From Limnohabitans sp. 15K (GTDB taxonomy: Bacteria; Pseudomonadota; Gammaproteobacteria; Burkholderiales; Burkholderiaceae_C): DNA of 64,000 nucleotides. Position 1 is the first letter of the stretch. Every line of letters starts with the position of its first letter. The stretch covers positions 186,001-250,000 of the forward strand of contig NZ_NESM01000003.1 of the NCBI RefSeq assembly GCF_002778285.1. Reading direction: 5' to 3'. The translations under genes and the position numbers were made by a program. The notes below the pieces were generated by a model, which searched no databases, was not told where the DNA came from, and saw nothing but the letters and a program-made list of their open reading frames with translations. Shown piece by piece: positions 28,890 through 39,606 of this stretch.

Positions 28890-29668
28890 TCATCCGTTTG
28901 CTGGCCGCTTTGGGCGCATCGACCCGACAGATGTTGGCCGACTGGGGTTTTGCTGCCCGTTTGTTTTTCAAGCTTTTGGGTATGTCCGGTGCGACGCTCA
29001 AACGCTTTGCTTTGGTGCGGGACCAGGTGCATTTTTTGGGCAACTACTCCTTGGCCATCATCATGGTGTCCGGCTTGTTTGTGGGTTTTGTGCTGGGCTT
29101 GCAGGGCTACTACACACTGCAGCGCTACGGCTCGGCCGAAGCCTTGGGTCTGTTGGTGGCGCTCACGCTGGTTCGGGAGTTGGGCCCGGTGGTGGCCGCA
29201 TTGCTTTACGCGGGGAGAGCGGGGGCCTCGCTCACAGCTGAGATTGGTTTGATGCGTGCAGGCGAACAGCTCACGGCGTTGGAGATGATGGCGGTGGACC
29301 CCGTTCAACGCATTTTGGCCCCACGGTTTTGGGGCGGCATCATTGCATTGCCGCTGCTTGCCGCCGTGTTCAGCGCTGTGGGTATTTTGGGTGGCTACGT
29401 GGTGGGTGTGTTGCTCATCGGTGTGGATGCCGGTTCGTTTTGGAGCCAAATGCAAGGCGGTGTGGATGTCTTCAAAGACGTGGGCAACGGCATCATCAAA
29501 AGCATTGTGTTTGGTGTGGCGGTGACCTTTATTGCCTTGCTACAAGGTTATGTGGCCAAGCCCACCCCTGAAGGTGTGGCCAGTGCCACCACGCGCAGTG
29601 TGGTGGTTTCTTCTTTGTCGGTGTTGGGGCTCGATTTCATCCTGACCGCCATGATGTTCAGCGTTTGA
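28886..29668 (+). CDS. mlaE: Phospholipid transport permease MlaE
   Basis: 260-aa inner-membrane permease of the Mla system with about five to six hydrophobic segments. Family motifs: VRELGPVVAALLYAGRAGA near residue 95, the AEIGLMRAGEQLTALEMMAVDP coupling region, and APRFWGGIIALPLLA. It starts inside the mlaF stop (ATGA). The good AGGAGG site after it serves mlaD. Confidence 0.95.
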   Translation: MIIRLLAALGASTRQMLADWGFAARLFFKLLGMSGATLKRFALVRDQVHFLGNYSLAIIMVSGLFVGFVLGLQGYYTLQRYGSAEALGLLVALTLVRELGPVVAALLYAGRAGASLTAEIGLMRAGEQLTALEMMAVDPVQRILAPRFWGGIIALPLLAAVFSAVGILGGYVVGVLLIGVDAGSFWSQMQGGVDVFKDVGNGIIKSIVFGVAVTFIALLQGYVAKPTPEGVASATTRSVVVSSLSVLGLDFILTAMMFSV

Positions 29669-29678
29669 GGAGGACGGC

Positions 29679-30158
29679 ATGCAAGTTTCAAAAAATGATG
29701 TGTGGGTCGGTTTGTTTGTGATGCTTGGTGCCGTTGCGGTGCTGTTTCTGGCACTCAAAGCGGCCAATTTGTTGACGTGGAGCTTGAAGCAAGATTACGA
29801 GGTCAGCGCCAAGTTCGACAACATCGGGGGACTCAAGCCCGGTGCTGCCGTCAAAAGCGCAGGCGTGGTGGTGGGCCGCGTCAAGAAAATCGAATTCGAT
29901 GGCGAGTCTTTTCAAGCCAAGGTGACTTTGTCCTTGCAGACAGGCTTGGCGTTTCCGCAAGACAGCTCGCTGAAAATCTTGACCAGTGGATTGCTGGGCG
30001 AGCAATACCTGGATGTCTCGCCCGGTGCGGATGAGAAAAACTTGGGCGCGGGTGACAAAATCGGCTCCACCCAGTCGGCGGTGATTTTGGAAAACCTGAT
30101 CAGCCAATTTTTATACAGCCAGGCAGAAAAACCTGCAGCAGAAAGGACCAAACCATGA
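29679..30158 (+). CDS. mlaD: Phospholipid transport MCE protein MlaD
   Basis: 159 aa: one N-terminal membrane segment (about residues 8-28) and a periplasmic MCE domain with FDNIGGLKPGAAVKSAGV and the later GLLGEQYLDVSPG. MlaD forms the hexameric ring that takes or gives lipid to MlaC. AGGAGG precedes the start at good spacing. The stop overlaps the mlaA ATG. Confidence 0.94.
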   Translation: MQVSKNDVWVGLFVMLGAVAVLFLALKAANLLTWSLKQDYEVSAKFDNIGGLKPGAAVKSAGVVVGRVKKIEFDGESFQAKVTLSLQTGLAFPQDSSLKILTSGLLGEQYLDVSPGADEKNLGAGDKIGSTQSAVILENLISQFLYSQAEKPAAERTKP

Positions 30159-30886
30159 ACACCTTGACCAGACGACTCGGATGGATCCTTGCGGTCAGCA
30201 GCGCGCTTTTATTGCAGGCTTGTGCATCCGTCAAAAGCGCCGATGTGCGTGATCCTTGGGAGTCCATGAACCGAAGTGTTTACAACTTCAACGAGGTCTT
30301 GGACAACGCGGCCATCAAGCCTGCAGCCAAGGTTTACACCACCGTGCTGCCCAGCCCTGTGCGCACGGGCGTTCACAACTTCATTGGCAACTTGGGCGAT
30401 GTTTGGACTTTGGCCAATACCGCCATGCAGTTGAAAGGCCAAGCCGCAGCGGAAACTTTCATGCGCATCTCGGTCAACACCTTTTTCGGTTTGGGCGGTG
30501 TGCTGGATGTGGCTTCCGAGATGCGGCTTGAAAAGCGCAACGAAGACTTTGGGCAGACCTTGGGCTATTGGGGCGTCAAGTCCGGACCCTATGTGGTGCT
30601 GCCCATTTTGGGGCCCTCCACCTTGCGTGACGCCTTGGCCACACCCATCGATATGCAAGGCAATGCGGTGCAGCAGTTCAATGACACAGCCACCCGCAAT
30701 GTCTTGACGGGTCTGCGTGTGATCGATATCCGTTCAGGTTTTCTGGAGTCATTGGATGTCATCAAGGCCGCAGCCTTAGACCCTTACACCTTTGTCCGTG
30801 ACGCGTATCTGCAAAAACGTGAAAACGATGTGTACGATGGCAACCCACCCGCGCGATTCGACTATTCCGAGTCTGAAGCACCTTGA
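30155..30886 (+). CDS. mlaA: Outer-membrane lipoprotein MlaA (VacJ)
   Basis: 243 aa with a lipobox LLQAC (Cys23) and the VacJ signature DPWESMNRSVYNFN, then GNLGDVWTLANT and GPYVVLPILGPSTLRD. MlaA is a ring-shaped outer-membrane lipoprotein that removes misplaced phospholipids and hands them to MlaC. In E. coli it is encoded elsewhere; here it lies inside the mla operon between mlaD and mlaC and overlaps mlaD by four bases, an arrangement known from other Burkholderiales. Confidence 0.95.
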   Translation: MNTLTRRLGWILAVSSALLLQACASVKSADVRDPWESMNRSVYNFNEVLDNAAIKPAAKVYTTVLPSPVRTGVHNFIGNLGDVWTLANTAMQLKGQAAAETFMRISVNTFFGLGGVLDVASEMRLEKRNEDFGQTLGYWGVKSGPYVVLPILGPSTLRDALATPIDMQGNAVQQFNDTATRNVLTGLRVIDIRSGFLESLDVIKAAALDPYTFVRDAYLQKRENDVYDGNPPARFDYSESEAP

Positions 30887-30963
30887 TGGCAGCCCTCAGG
30901 CCGTGGCGAGTGACCGTTACAGTTGTTCACAATGGGCCTGCTGCTTGACCTTATAGTGATTGA

Positions 30964-31623
30964 ATGAAAACTTTTTCTCTGATACCGCAGATGACCCTGA
31001 GTCGGCGACAGGCACTGCTGGTGACCGCCATGGCCTTGACCGCGGCCCAAATGCCTGCTTGGGCTTCCGAGGAAGCCCCGGATGCTTTCATCAAGCGCAT
31101 CACCAATGACACCTTAGATCTCGTCAAGGCGGACAAGTCGTTGCGCAGCGGGGACATGAGCAAACTCATCCAATTGGTCGATGTCAAGTTGATGCCGCAT
31201 GTCAACTTCCGTCGAATGACCGCGTTGGCCACGGGTCCCGCTTGGCGCAAAGCCACACCTGAACAGCAAAAACGCCTACAAGACGAGTTCAAAATTTTGT
31301 TGGTTCGCACCTACTCTGGGGCACTCAGTCAAATCAGTGACCAAGTGGTGCTGGTCAAGCCTTTGCGCCCAGGCCAAGATGACAAAAACTTGGTGGTCAA
31401 CACCGAAGTTCGGGGCAAAGGCGATCCGATACAGCTCGATTACCGCCTGGAGAAAACCCCGGGTGAAGGGGCAGGTTGGATGATTTTTGACTTGAATGTG
31501 CTGGGCGTGTGGCTGGTTGAAAATTACCGCACCCAATTCACCAAAGAGATCAATGCCGGTGGCATCGATGCCCTGATCGCCAGCTTGGCGCTGCGCAACA
31601 AATCCAACGCCAAACCCGCCTGA
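30964..31623 (+). CDS. mlaC: Periplasmic phospholipid-binding protein MlaC
   Basis: 219 aa; shuttles phospholipid between MlaA and MlaD. A signal peptide (cut near AWASE, about residue 36) precedes the MlaC/Ttg2D domain with DVKLMPHVNFRRMTALATG, the LLVRTYSGAL motif and DYRLEKTPGEGAGWMIFDLNVLGVWLVENYR. A 77-base gap follows mlaA and contains TATAGT shortly before the start, possibly a weak internal promoter. Confidence 0.94.
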   Translation: MKTFSLIPQMTLSRRQALLVTAMALTAAQMPAWASEEAPDAFIKRITNDTLDLVKADKSLRSGDMSKLIQLVDVKLMPHVNFRRMTALATGPAWRKATPEQQKRLQDEFKILLVRTYSGALSQISDQVVLVKPLRPGQDDKNLVVNTEVRGKGDPIQLDYRLEKTPGEGAGWMIFDLNVLGVWLVENYRTQFTKEINAGGIDALIASLALRNKSNAKPA

Positions 31624-31634
31624 GCCTTTTGGAC

Positions 31635-31910
31635 ATGACCGCCTTGAAGTTGCCCGCCAGCTTATTGCACGACCAAGCCAACGCTTGCTTGGCGCATTGG
31701 CTGGAGGAATTGCCTGCGACCTTGCCCCCTGCCGTGGTGCTGGATGCTTCGGCACTGACCGAGTTTGACTCTTCGGTTTTGGCGGTCTTGTTGGGCTTGC
31801 GGCGTGAGGTGGTGTCGCGTGGCAGCGCCTTGCAGGTCGAGAACATGCCGCAGCGCTTGCGCGAGTTGGCAGGCTTGTACGGGGTGATTGACCTGCTCCA
31901 GCCCCTCTAA
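31635..31910 (+). CDS. mlaB: STAS-domain protein MlaB
   Basis: 91-aa STAS protein that binds and activates MlaF. The core DASALTEFDSSVLAVLLGL carries the conserved Asp/Ser loop of the family. I use ATG 31635; a TTG two codons upstream is also in frame. It closes the mlaFEDACB set. An 83-base gap with TAAAAT at 31977-31982 separates it from the ABC exporter. Confidence 0.85.
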   Translation: MTALKLPASLLHDQANACLAHWLEELPATLPPAVVLDASALTEFDSSVLAVLLGLRREVVSRGSALQVENMPQRLRELAGLYGVIDLLQPL

Positions 31911-31993
31911 ATGAAGGGTTTTCAGGTCTTTTTGCACCGATCTCCTTGCTGCACTCCGGAGTCTTTGGCTCAGCACTAAAATAGAGCCCTCCC

Positions 31994-32929
31994 ATGCCAG
32001 CGCTTTCCTTCCAATCCGTTTCAAAAATCTACCCTGCTCGTCAGGTTGGCGCAGCCGCATTCAAAGCGCTCGACCAAGTCAGCTTTGACGTGCAAGAGGG
32101 TGAGTTCTTTGGTCTGCTGGGCCCCAATGGGGCAGGCAAAACCACGCTGATCAGCACTTTGGCAGGTTTGAGCCGTCCGAGCGAAGGCCGTGTGCTGGTG
32201 CATGGCCACGACGTGCAAAGCGATTACGCCGCAGCGCGCCGATTGCTGGGTGTGGTGCCGCAAGAGTTGGTGTTTGACCCGTTTTTCACCGTGCGCGAAG
32301 CTTTGCGCATCCAGTCTGGGTATTTCGGGGTCAAGAAAAACGAAGCCTGGATCGACGAGCTGCTGGACAGCCTGGGCTTGGCCGACAAGGCGGGCTCCAA
32401 CATGCGCCAACTGTCCGGTGGCATGAAACGCCGCGTGCTGGTAGCCCAAGCCTTGGTGCACAAGCCCCGCGTGATTGTGCTGGACGAACCTACCGCAGGG
32501 GTCGATGTTGAGCTGCGCCAGACTTTGTGGGCGTTCATCGCCAAACTCAACAAGCAAGGCCACACCGTCTTGCTCACCACCCATTACCTTGAAGAAGCCG
32601 AAGCCTTGTGCGGACGCATCGCCATGCTCAAGCGCGGCCAGCTGCTGGCGCTGGAACGCACCTCCGATTTGCTCCGTTCGGCCACCAGCCAGGTGTTGCG
32701 CTTCAAGCTCGACGGCGACTTGCCGCCCGCCGTGGCGGCCATCGCCAGGGTGACTGGCCGCATCGTCCAGTTGCCCGTCCACAACGCGACCGAAATTGAA
32801 AACCACCTGGCCACCTTGCGCACAGCGGGGCTGGTGGTCGAAGACGTGGAGATCCGCCAGGCTGATCTGGAAGACGTTTTCTTAGAAGTGATGAACCGAA
32901 AACAAACCGCCACCGGAGCCTTGGCATGA
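31994..32929 (+). CDS. ABC-2 type transporter ATP-binding protein (YadG/NodI-like)
   Basis: 311 aa with Walker A GPNGAGKTT near residue 47, signature LSGGMKRR, Walker B VIVLDEPTAGVD and H-loop TTHYLEEAE, followed by a C-terminal extension of about 85 residues usual in this group. It pairs with the permease that starts in an ATGA overlap. Substrate unknown; YadGH-type exporters are common between the mla and murA genes in this lineage, which hints at an envelope role. Confidence 0.9.
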   Translation: MPALSFQSVSKIYPARQVGAAAFKALDQVSFDVQEGEFFGLLGPNGAGKTTLISTLAGLSRPSEGRVLVHGHDVQSDYAAARRLLGVVPQELVFDPFFTVREALRIQSGYFGVKKNEAWIDELLDSLGLADKAGSNMRQLSGGMKRRVLVAQALVHKPRVIVLDEPTAGVDVELRQTLWAFIAKLNKQGHTVLLTTHYLEEAEALCGRIAMLKRGQLLALERTSDLLRSATSQVLRFKLDGDLPPAVAAIARVTGRIVQLPVHNATEIENHLATLRTAGLVVEDVEIRQADLEDVFLEVMNRKQTATGALA

Positions 32930-33681
32930 CCGGTTGGCAAACCTTGCTCTACAAAGAAGTGCTGCGTTTTTGGAAAGTCGCTTTCCAGACCGTGGGCGCA
33001 CCGGTGCTCACCTCGGTGCTTTACATGCTGATCTTTGGCCATGTGCTCGAAGACCATGTCAAGGTTTACGACAACGTGCCCTACACCTCGTTTTTGCTGC
33101 CGGGCCTGATCATGATGGGCGTGTTGCAAAACGCTTTTGCCAACAGCTCGTCCAGCTTGGTACAAAGCAAGATCATGGGCAGCTTGGTGTTTTTGCTGCT
33201 CACGCCCTTGTCGCACCGCAGCTGGTTTGTGGCCTATGTGGGATCGTCCATCGTGCGCGGCTTGGCCGTGGGTCTGGGCGTTTTTGTCATCACCGGCTGG
33301 ATGGTCAACATCACCTTCGTCAACCCGCTTTGGATTTTGGCTTTTGCCATCATGGGCGCGGCCATGATGGGTGCCTTGGGCGTGATCGCCGGTCTGTGGG
33401 CTGAAAAGTTCGACCAGATGGCCGCCTTTCAGAATTTCATCATCATGCCCATGACGTTTTTGTCGGGCGTGTTTTATTCCATCTATTCGCTGCCGCCGTT
33501 TTGGCAAAACCTCAGCCACCTGAACCCGTTTTTCTACATGATCGACGGTTTTCGCTACGGCTTTTTTGGCCAAAGCGATGTGTCGCCTTGGATCAGTTTG
33601 GCGGTGGTGGGCACTGCCTTGGCACTCATCAGCAGCCTGACCCTTCACCTTTTGCGCACCGGCTACAAAATCCGAAGCTAA
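32926..33681 (+). CDS. ABC-2 type transporter permease (YadH-like)
   Basis: 251-aa integral membrane protein with six hydrophobic segments and the ABC-2 signature FMTFLSGVFYSIYSLPPFWQ in pieces near residues 170-190, then NPFFYMIDGFRYGFFG. Works with the ATPase directly upstream. Substrate not determinable from sequence. Confidence 0.9.
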   Translation: MTGWQTLLYKEVLRFWKVAFQTVGAPVLTSVLYMLIFGHVLEDHVKVYDNVPYTSFLLPGLIMMGVLQNAFANSSSSLVQSKIMGSLVFLLLTPLSHRSWFVAYVGSSIVRGLAVGLGVFVITGWMVNITFVNPLWILAFAIMGAAMMGALGVIAGLWAEKFDQMAAFQNFIIMPMTFLSGVFYSIYSLPPFWQNLSHLNPFFYMIDGFRYGFFGQSDVSPWISLAVVGTALALISSLTLHLLRTGYKIRS

Positions 33682-33686
33682 ATCCC

Positions 33687-33929
33687 ATGAATGCAGAGCA
33701 ACTCCAAGCCATCATCGCCGCAGGCCTTTCATGCACCCACCTCACGGTGGAGGGCGATGGACGCCACTGGAGCGCCGTCGTGGTGTCCGAGGCCTTTGCC
33801 GGCATGCGCCCCATTGCCCGCCACCAACGTGTGTATGCCACCTTGGGCCAAAAAATGCACACCGACGAGGTGCACGCCTTGTCGATGAAAACCTACACGC
33901 CCGCCGAATGGGCCGCGCAAGCGCGCTGA
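33687..33929 (+). CDS. ibaG: BolA family protein IbaG
   Basis: 80-aa BolA/IbaG-type protein, a partner of monothiol glutaredoxin in Fe-S cluster handling. Features are the initial helix NAEQLQAIIAAGL, the TVEGDGRHWSAVVVS strand pair and FAGMRPIARHQRVYATLG with the conserved RHQ-x-VY. The mla-ibaG-murA order is the same as in E. coli. The start at 33687 matches the family; the frame extends upstream into yadH sequence without support. Confidence 0.92.
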   Translation: MNAEQLQAIIAAGLSCTHLTVEGDGRHWSAVVVSEAFAGMRPIARHQRVYATLGQKMHTDEVHALSMKTYTPAEWAAQAR

Positions 33930-33973
33930 ACGCCCGCATCGAGCCCGAGCCCCAACGCCAATTGACCTGATCC

Positions 33974-35239
33974 ATGGACAAACTGAAAATTCGCGGCGGT
34001 AAGCGCCTGCAAGGCACGCTGGATGTGGCGGGTGCCAAAAACGCCGCGTTGCCCGAGTTGTGCGCCGCTTTGCTGAGCGCAGAGCCCGTCACCCTGAGCA
34101 ATGTGCCGCGTCTGCAAGACGTCTCGACCATGCTCAAGCTGATCCGCAACATGGGCGTGACGGCCGAGCACCACGAAGACGGCCGCGTCACGCTGGACGC
34201 TGGGGCTTTGAATAATCCTGAAGCGCCTTATGAGTTGGTGAAAACCATGCGCGCCTCGGTGCTGGCGCTGGGTCCCTTGTTGGCCCGCTTTGGCCACGCC
34301 AAGGTGTCTTTGCCCGGCGGTTGTGCCATTGGCTCGCGCCCTGTGGACCAGCACATCAAAGGCCTTCAGGCCATGGGCGCGGTGATCACCGTGGACCATG
34401 GCTACATGCTGGCCAGCTTGCCCGAGGGCCGCACACGCCTGAAGGGCACACACATCACCACCGACATGGTCACAGTGACTGGCACCGAGAACTTCATGAT
34501 GGCCGCGGCGTTGGCCGAAGGCGAGACGGTGCTCGAAAACGCTGCCCAAGAACCTGAAATTGGTGACTTGGCCGAGATGCTCATCAAGATGGGTGCCAAG
34601 ATCGAAGGCCACGGCACACGCCGCATCCGCATTCAGGGTGTGGACCGTCTGCACGGTTGCCAGCACCAGGTGGTGGCCGATCGCATCGAGGCGGGCACTT
34701 TCCTGTGCGCTGTCGCAGCCACGGGCGGTGATGTGGTGTTGCGCCATGGCCGCGCTGATCACTTGGAAGTGGTCATCGAAAAGCTGCGCGAGGCCGGTGC
34801 CACCATCGAAGCGGGTGATGGCTTCATCCGCGTCAAATCCGAAGGCCGCTTGAAAGCCCAGAGCTTTCGCACCACCGAATACCCGGGCTTCCCGACCGAC
34901 ATGCAAGCGCAGTTCATGGCGCTCAACTGCATCTCGCAAGGCGCGAGCAAAGTGACCGAAACGATTTTTGAAAACCGCTTCATGCACGTCAACGAACTGG
35001 TTCGCCTGGGCGCGCACATCCAGATCGACGGCAAGGTGTCGGTGATCGAAGGGGTTGAGAAGCTGTCGGGTGCCATCGTCATGGCCACTGACCTGCGCGC
35101 ATCCGCCAGCTTGGTGATTGCCGGTTTGGTGGCCGAAGGCGAAACCATTGTCGACCGCATTTACCACCTGGACCGCGGCTATGACCGCATGGAATTGAAA
35201 CTGCGCGGCCTGGGTGCCGACATTGAAAGAGTGAAATGA
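33974..35239 (+). CDS. murA: UDP-N-acetylglucosamine 1-carboxyvinyltransferase
   Basis: First committed enzyme of peptidoglycan synthesis, transferring enolpyruvate from PEP to UDP-GlcNAc. 421 aa; the active-site Cys117 in [11 protein letters not shown] is the fosfomycin target, so no Cys-to-Asp resistance change is present. Other hallmarks: N-terminal [14 protein letters not shown] and [16 protein letters not shown] [13 protein letters not shown]. The stop overlaps the hisG start by four bases, tying cell-wall and histidine genes into one transcript. Confidence 0.97.
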   Translation: MDKLKIRGGKRLQGTLDVAGAKNAALPELCAALLSAEPVTLSNVPRLQDVSTMLKLIRNMGVTAEHHEDGRVTLDAGALNNPEAPYELVKTMRASVLALGPLLARFGHAKVSLPGGCAIGSRPVDQHIKGLQAMGAVITVDHGYMLASLPEGRTRLKGTHITTDMVTVTGTENFMMAAALAEGETVLENAAQEPEIGDLAEMLIKMGAKIEGHGTRRIRIQGVDRLHGCQHQVVADRIEAGTFLCAVAATGGDVVLRHGRADHLEVVIEKLREAGATIEAGDGFIRVKSEGRLKAQSFRTTEYPGFPTDMQAQFMALNCISQGASKVTETIFENRFMHVNELVRLGAHIQIDGKVSVIEGVEKLSGAIVMATDLRASASLVIAGLVAEGETIVDRIYHLDRGYDRMELKLRGLGADIERVK

Positions 35240-35877
35240 TCACGCTGGCCCTGTCCAAAGGACGCATCTTTGACGAAACCCTGCCGCTGCTCAAAGCCGC
35301 GGGCATCGAGGTGCTCGAAGACCCCGAAAAATCCCGCAAGCTGATCTTGCCCACCAACCAAGCCAATGTGCGCGTGGTGCTGGTGCGCGCGAGCGACGTG
35401 CCCACCTATGTGGAATATGGCGGTGCCGATTTGGGCGTGACGGGTCTGGACACGCTGATCGAACACGGCGGCCAGGGCCTGTACCAGCCGCTGGACCTGA
35501 ACATTGCCAAATGTCGCATGAGCGTGGCGGTGCGGGCCGATGATGACTATGCGGCGCTCGTGCGCACAGGTGCACGCCTGAAAGTGGCGACCAAATACAC
35601 CGCGATTGCGCGCGACTTTTTTGCCACCAAGGGCGTGCACGTCGACATGATCAAGCTCTACGGCAGTATGGAACTGGCTCCGCTCACCGGCTTGGCCGAT
35701 GCCATCGTCGATTTGGTGTCGACGGGCAATACGCTGAAGGCCAACCACTTGGTCGAAGTCGAACGCATCATGGACATCAGCTCGCGTCTGGTGGTCAACC
35801 AGGCCGCCCTCAAACTCAAACAAGCGCCGATCCGCGCCATCATCGATGCCTTCGCGGGCGCGGTGAAAAAAGACTGA
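35236..35877 (+). CDS. hisG: ATP phosphoribosyltransferase, short form (HisG-S)
   Basis: Catalyses the first step of histidine synthesis from ATP and PRPP. At 213 aa it lacks the C-terminal regulatory ACT-like domain of the long form (about 300 aa), so it should need the HisRS-like partner HisZ, which is not in this window. Motifs: [16 protein letters not shown] at the N-terminus and the PRPP loop [17 protein letters not shown]. Confidence 0.95.
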   Translation: MITLALSKGRIFDETLPLLKAAGIEVLEDPEKSRKLILPTNQANVRVVLVRASDVPTYVEYGGADLGVTGLDTLIEHGGQGLYQPLDLNIAKCRMSVAVRADDDYAALVRTGARLKVATKYTAIARDFFATKGVHVDMIKLYGSMELAPLTGLADAIVDLVSTGNTLKANHLVEVERIMDISSRLVVNQAALKLKQAPIRAIIDAFAGAVKKD

Positions 35878-35882
35878 AAGAC

Positions 35883-37235
35883 ATGGAATCTATGGGCCTC
35901 CAAGCCAAACCATTGCAACTGAACACGGCCGACGCCGGTTTTGAAGCGGCCTTCGCGGCGCGCCTGCATTGGTCTGCCGACACCGACGCCGCCATCGAGC
36001 AGCGTGTGGCCGACATCCTGGCCGATGTGCAACAGCGTGGCGACGCGGCGGTGCTCGAGTACACCCAGCGCTTTGACGGACTGCAAGCCGCCGACGTGAA
36101 GGCGCTCGAAATCACCCAAGCCGAGTTACAAGCCGCTCTGGACAGCCTGCCCGTTGCGCAGCGCGAAGCCCTGCAAGCCGCAGCAAGCCGTGTGCGCCAA
36201 TACCACGAAGCCCAAAAGAAAGCGTCTGGCGAAAGCTGGTCTTACCGCGACGAAGACGGTACTTTGCTGGGCCAAAAAGTCACACCGCTCGACCGTGTGG
36301 GCATTTATGTGCCCGGCGGCAAAGCCGCTTACCCCTCGTCGGTGTTGATGAATGCCATCCCCGCGCATGTGGCGGGGGTGCAAGAGATCATCATGGTGGT
36401 GCCCACGCCTCAGGGTGTTCGCAACTCGCTGGTGCTGGCCGCTGCCTGTGTGGCCGGTGTGAGCCGCGCCTTCACTGTGGGCGGTGCGCAGGCCGTGGCT
36501 GCCTTGGCTTATGGCACCGCCACCATCCCCAAAGTGGACAAGATCACTGGCCCCGGCAACGCCTATGTGGCCAGCGCCAAAAAGCGCGTTTTTGGCACTG
36601 TGGGCATCGACATGATCGCGGGCCCCTCAGAAATTTTGGTCTTGGCCGACGGCACCACGCCCGCCGAATGGGTGGCGATGGATTTGTTTAGTCAGGCCGA
36701 GCACGACGAGCTGGCGCAAAGCATTTTGTTGTGCCCCGATGCGGCCTACATCGCTGAGGTGCAAGCCGCCATTGACCGCCTGCTGCCCGAGATGCCCCGC
36801 GCAGGCATCATCGCCAAGAGTTTGAACGACCGGGGTGCGCTGATCCTGACGCGCAACATGGAAGAAGCCTGCGCCATCAGCAACCGCATCGCGCCCGAGC
36901 ACCTGGAGGTGTCGAGCAGCGAGCCGCACCGCTGGGAGCCGCTGCTGCGCCACGCGGGTGCGATCTTTATGGGCGCATTCACCAGCGAGTCGCTGGGCGA
37001 CTACTGCGCGGGCCCCAACCATGTGCTGCCCACCAGCGGCACGGCACGCTTCTCGTCGCCACTGGGTGTGTACGACTTCCAGAAACGCAGCAGCTTGATT
37101 GAAGTGAGCGAAGCGGGTGCCCAGACGCTGGGCCGCATTGCCGCAGAGCTGGCCTATGGCGAAGGCCTGCAAGCCCACGCTCGCGCCGCCGAACTCCGTT
37201 TGAACTCTGTGCCCCCGATGCGAGACCTGAAATGA
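35883..37235 (+). CDS. hisD: Histidinol dehydrogenase
   Basis: Zn- and NAD-dependent enzyme that makes the final two oxidations to histidine. 450 aa with [31 protein letters not shown], the signature [10 protein letters not shown] and the metal and base residues in SQAEHDE and APEHLEV. Starts five bases after hisG; an ATG at 35892 is also possible. ATGA overlap with hisC. Confidence 0.96.
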   Translation: MESMGLQAKPLQLNTADAGFEAAFAARLHWSADTDAAIEQRVADILADVQQRGDAAVLEYTQRFDGLQAADVKALEITQAELQAALDSLPVAQREALQAAASRVRQYHEAQKKASGESWSYRDEDGTLLGQKVTPLDRVGIYVPGGKAAYPSSVLMNAIPAHVAGVQEIIMVVPTPQGVRNSLVLAAACVAGVSRAFTVGGAQAVAALAYGTATIPKVDKITGPGNAYVASAKKRVFGTVGIDMIAGPSEILVLADGTTPAEWVAMDLFSQAEHDELAQSILLCPDAAYIAEVQAAIDRLLPEMPRAGIIAKSLNDRGALILTRNMEEACAISNRIAPEHLEVSSSEPHRWEPLLRHAGAIFMGAFTSESLGDYCAGPNHVLPTSGTARFSSPLGVYDFQKRSSLIEVSEAGAQTLGRIAAELAYGEGLQAHARAAELRLNSVPPMRDLK

Positions 37236-38317
37236 GCAACGTCAGCCCCCAACTCATGCAACGCATCCGCCAAGACGTCCAGTCCATGCACGCCTACGCC
37301 ATCCAGGATTCGGCGGGCATGGTCAAGCTCGACGCGATGGAGAACCCGCACCGCCTGCCTGCTGATTTGCAAAAGGCGCTGGGTGAGCGACTGGGTGCCT
37401 TGGCACTCAACCGCTACCCCGGAGAGCGCGTGAACGAACTGCGCCATGCGCTGGCAAGTTATGCAGGCATGCCCGAAGGCTTCGACATCATGCTCGGCAA
37501 CGGCTCGGACGAATTGATCTCTTTGCTGGCCATGGCCTGCGACGTTGCCGGCGCTTCCATCCTGTCCCCTTTGCCGGGCTTTGTGATGTACGCCATGAGC
37601 GCCCAGCTGCAAGGCTTGACCTTTCACGGTGTGCCGCTCACCGCCGATTTCGAGTTGGACGAAGCCGCCATGCTGGCTGCGATTGCCGAACACAAGCCGT
37701 CCATCGTGTACTTGGCTTACCCCAACAACCCCACGGGCAACTTGTGGAACGACGAGACGATCGAGAAGATCGTCCTCGCCCAAGGCGCAGAAGGCGGCTT
37801 GATCGTCATGGACGAGGCTTACCAGCCCTTTGCCAGCCGCAGCTACATCGACCGCATCACGCGCCATTCGCATGTCTTGCTCATGCGCACGCTGTCCAAG
37901 TTTGGCTTGGCCGGTGTGCGTCTCGGCTACATGATCGGCCCCAAAGCTTTGGTGGCCGAGGTCGACAAGGTGCGCCCACCCTACAACATCAGTGTGCTCA
38001 ATGCCGAATGTGCTTTGTTCGCACTGGAGTATGCCGAGGTGTTTGCCGCGCAGGCCCAAGACCTGCGCCAAGAGCGCACCCGTTTGATGCAAGCGCTGAC
38101 GGCTTTGCCCGGCGTGCAGCCTTTCCCCAGCGAAGCCAACATGATCTTGGCCCGCGTGCCCGATGCGGCCAAATCCTTTGACGGCATGAAGGCCCACAAA
38201 GTGCTGGTCAAGAACGTTTCTAAAATGCACCCATTGCTGGCCAACTGCCTGCGCCTGACGGTGGGCACCGCCGCAGAAAATGACATGATGCTTGCCGCCT
38301 TGAAAGAATCGCTATGA
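37232..38317 (+). CDS. hisC: Histidinol-phosphate aminotransferase
   Basis: PLP-dependent aminotransferase converting imidazole acetol phosphate to histidinol phosphate. 361 aa with LDAMENPH near the start, [25 protein letters not shown] and the PLP lysine in [15 protein letters not shown]. It overlaps both hisD and hisB by four bases. Confidence 0.95.
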   Translation: MSNVSPQLMQRIRQDVQSMHAYAIQDSAGMVKLDAMENPHRLPADLQKALGERLGALALNRYPGERVNELRHALASYAGMPEGFDIMLGNGSDELISLLAMACDVAGASILSPLPGFVMYAMSAQLQGLTFHGVPLTADFELDEAAMLAAIAEHKPSIVYLAYPNNPTGNLWNDETIEKIVLAQGAEGGLIVMDEAYQPFASRSYIDRITRHSHVLLMRTLSKFGLAGVRLGYMIGPKALVAEVDKVRPPYNISVLNAECALFALEYAEVFAAQAQDLRQERTRLMQALTALPGVQPFPSEANMILARVPDAAKSFDGMKAHKVLVKNVSKMHPLLANCLRLTVGTAAENDMMLAALKESL

Positions 38318-38904
38318 ACCGTACCGCTGAAGTCACCCGCAAGACGGCCGAAACCAACATCCGCGTCGCCATCAACCTGGACGGCACGGGCCAAGCCAAA
38401 CTGGCCAGCGGCATCGGTTTTCTGGACCACATGCTCGACCAGATCGCCCGCCACGGCTTGATCGACCTCGACATCGCTTGCGAAGGTGACCTGCACATTG
38501 ACGGTCACCACACGGTGGAAGACATCGGCATCACCTTGGGCCAGGCCTTCGCGCAGGCCATTGGCGACAAAAAAGGCATCCGCCGTTATGGCCATGCCTA
38601 TGTGCCGCTCGACGAGGCTTTGAGCCGCGTGGTGGTGGACTTTTCGGGCCGCCCCGGTTTGCACATGGACGTGAACTTCACCTCCGGCTCCTTGGGCTCG
38701 CTCGACACCCAGCTGATTTACGAATTTTTCCAGGGCTTTGTGAACCACGCCCTGTGCACGTTGCACATCGACAACCTCAAGGGTGTCAATGCTCATCACC
38801 AGTGCGAAACCATCTTCAAGGCCTTTGCTCGGGCCATCCGCGCAGCGCTCGAACTCGATCCCCGCTCGGCGGGTGTGATCCCGTCTACGAAGGGCTCGCT
38901 CTGA
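38314..38904 (+). CDS. hisB: Imidazoleglycerol-phosphate dehydratase
   Basis: 196-aa monofunctional HisB (no phosphatase domain), so a separate histidinol-phosphatase is needed elsewhere. Mn-binding histidines are visible in [23 protein letters not shown] and [11 protein letters not shown] [13 protein letters not shown]. It overlaps hisC by four bases, and hisH begins one base after its stop codon. Confidence 0.96.
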   Translation: MNRTAEVTRKTAETNIRVAINLDGTGQAKLASGIGFLDHMLDQIARHGLIDLDIACEGDLHIDGHHTVEDIGITLGQAFAQAIGDKKGIRRYGHAYVPLDEALSRVVVDFSGRPGLHMDVNFTSGSLGSLDTQLIYEFFQGFVNHALCTLHIDNLKGVNAHHQCETIFKAFARAIRAALELDPRSAGVIPSTKGSL

Positions 38905-38905
38905 C

Positions 38906-39562
38906 ATGAGCGTCAATCGCGTCGCTGTTGTCGATTACGGCATGGGCAATTTGCGCTCGGTGGCGCAGGCGGTGATGCATGCGGCCTCCAGCGTGGACCA
39001 TGCCGAAGTGACGGTGACGTCTGACCCGCAAGTCGTGCGCGACGCGCACCGTGTGGTCTTGCCGGGGCAGGGCGCCATGCCCGACTGCATGCGCGAGCTG
39101 CGCGAGTCGGGGTTGATGGAGGCCGTTCTCGAAGCCGCCGCCAGCAAACCCCTGTTTGGCGTGTGCGTGGGCATGCAAATGTTGCTGGACCACAGCGACG
39201 AAGGCAACACGCCTGGCCTGGGTCTTATTCCCGGCCGTGTGGTCAAGTTCGAGCTGGCGGGGCAAATTCAGCCCGACGGCACCCGCTACAAAGTGCCACA
39301 AATGGGCTGGAACCAAGTCTGGCAAGACGTACCCGCTCACCCATTGTGGAGCGGCATTGCCGATGGCAGCTGGTACTATTTTGTGCACAGCTTCTACGCC
39401 CAAGTGGCCAATCCGGCGCACAGTGCGGCCCAGACCGACTACGGTGGCCGCTTTGCCTGCGCCATTGCCCGTGACAATATTTTTGCCACCCAATTTCACC
39501 CCGAAAAAAGCGCGGACCAGGGCCTGGCCTTGTTCCGCAATTTCCTCCACTGGCAGCCTTGA
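38906..39562 (+). CDS. hisH: Imidazole glycerol phosphate synthase, glutaminase subunit
   Basis: Class I glutamine amidotransferase that supplies ammonia to HisF. 218 aa; nucleophile Cys87 in FGVCVGMQ and the His-Glu pair in FHPEKS. The N-terminal [12 protein letters not shown] is typical. It starts one base after the hisB stop. Confidence 0.96.
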   Translation: MSVNRVAVVDYGMGNLRSVAQAVMHAASSVDHAEVTVTSDPQVVRDAHRVVLPGQGAMPDCMRELRESGLMEAVLEAAASKPLFGVCVGMQMLLDHSDEGNTPGLGLIPGRVVKFELAGQIQPDGTRYKVPQMGWNQVWQDVPAHPLWSGIADGSWYYFVHSFYAQVANPAHSAAQTDYGGRFACAIARDNIFATQFHPEKSADQGLALFRNFLHWQP

Positions 39563-39606
39563 GTGGTTTTCACTGCCGTTTTCAACCCACCTGCATTTAA
39601 CTCGCC

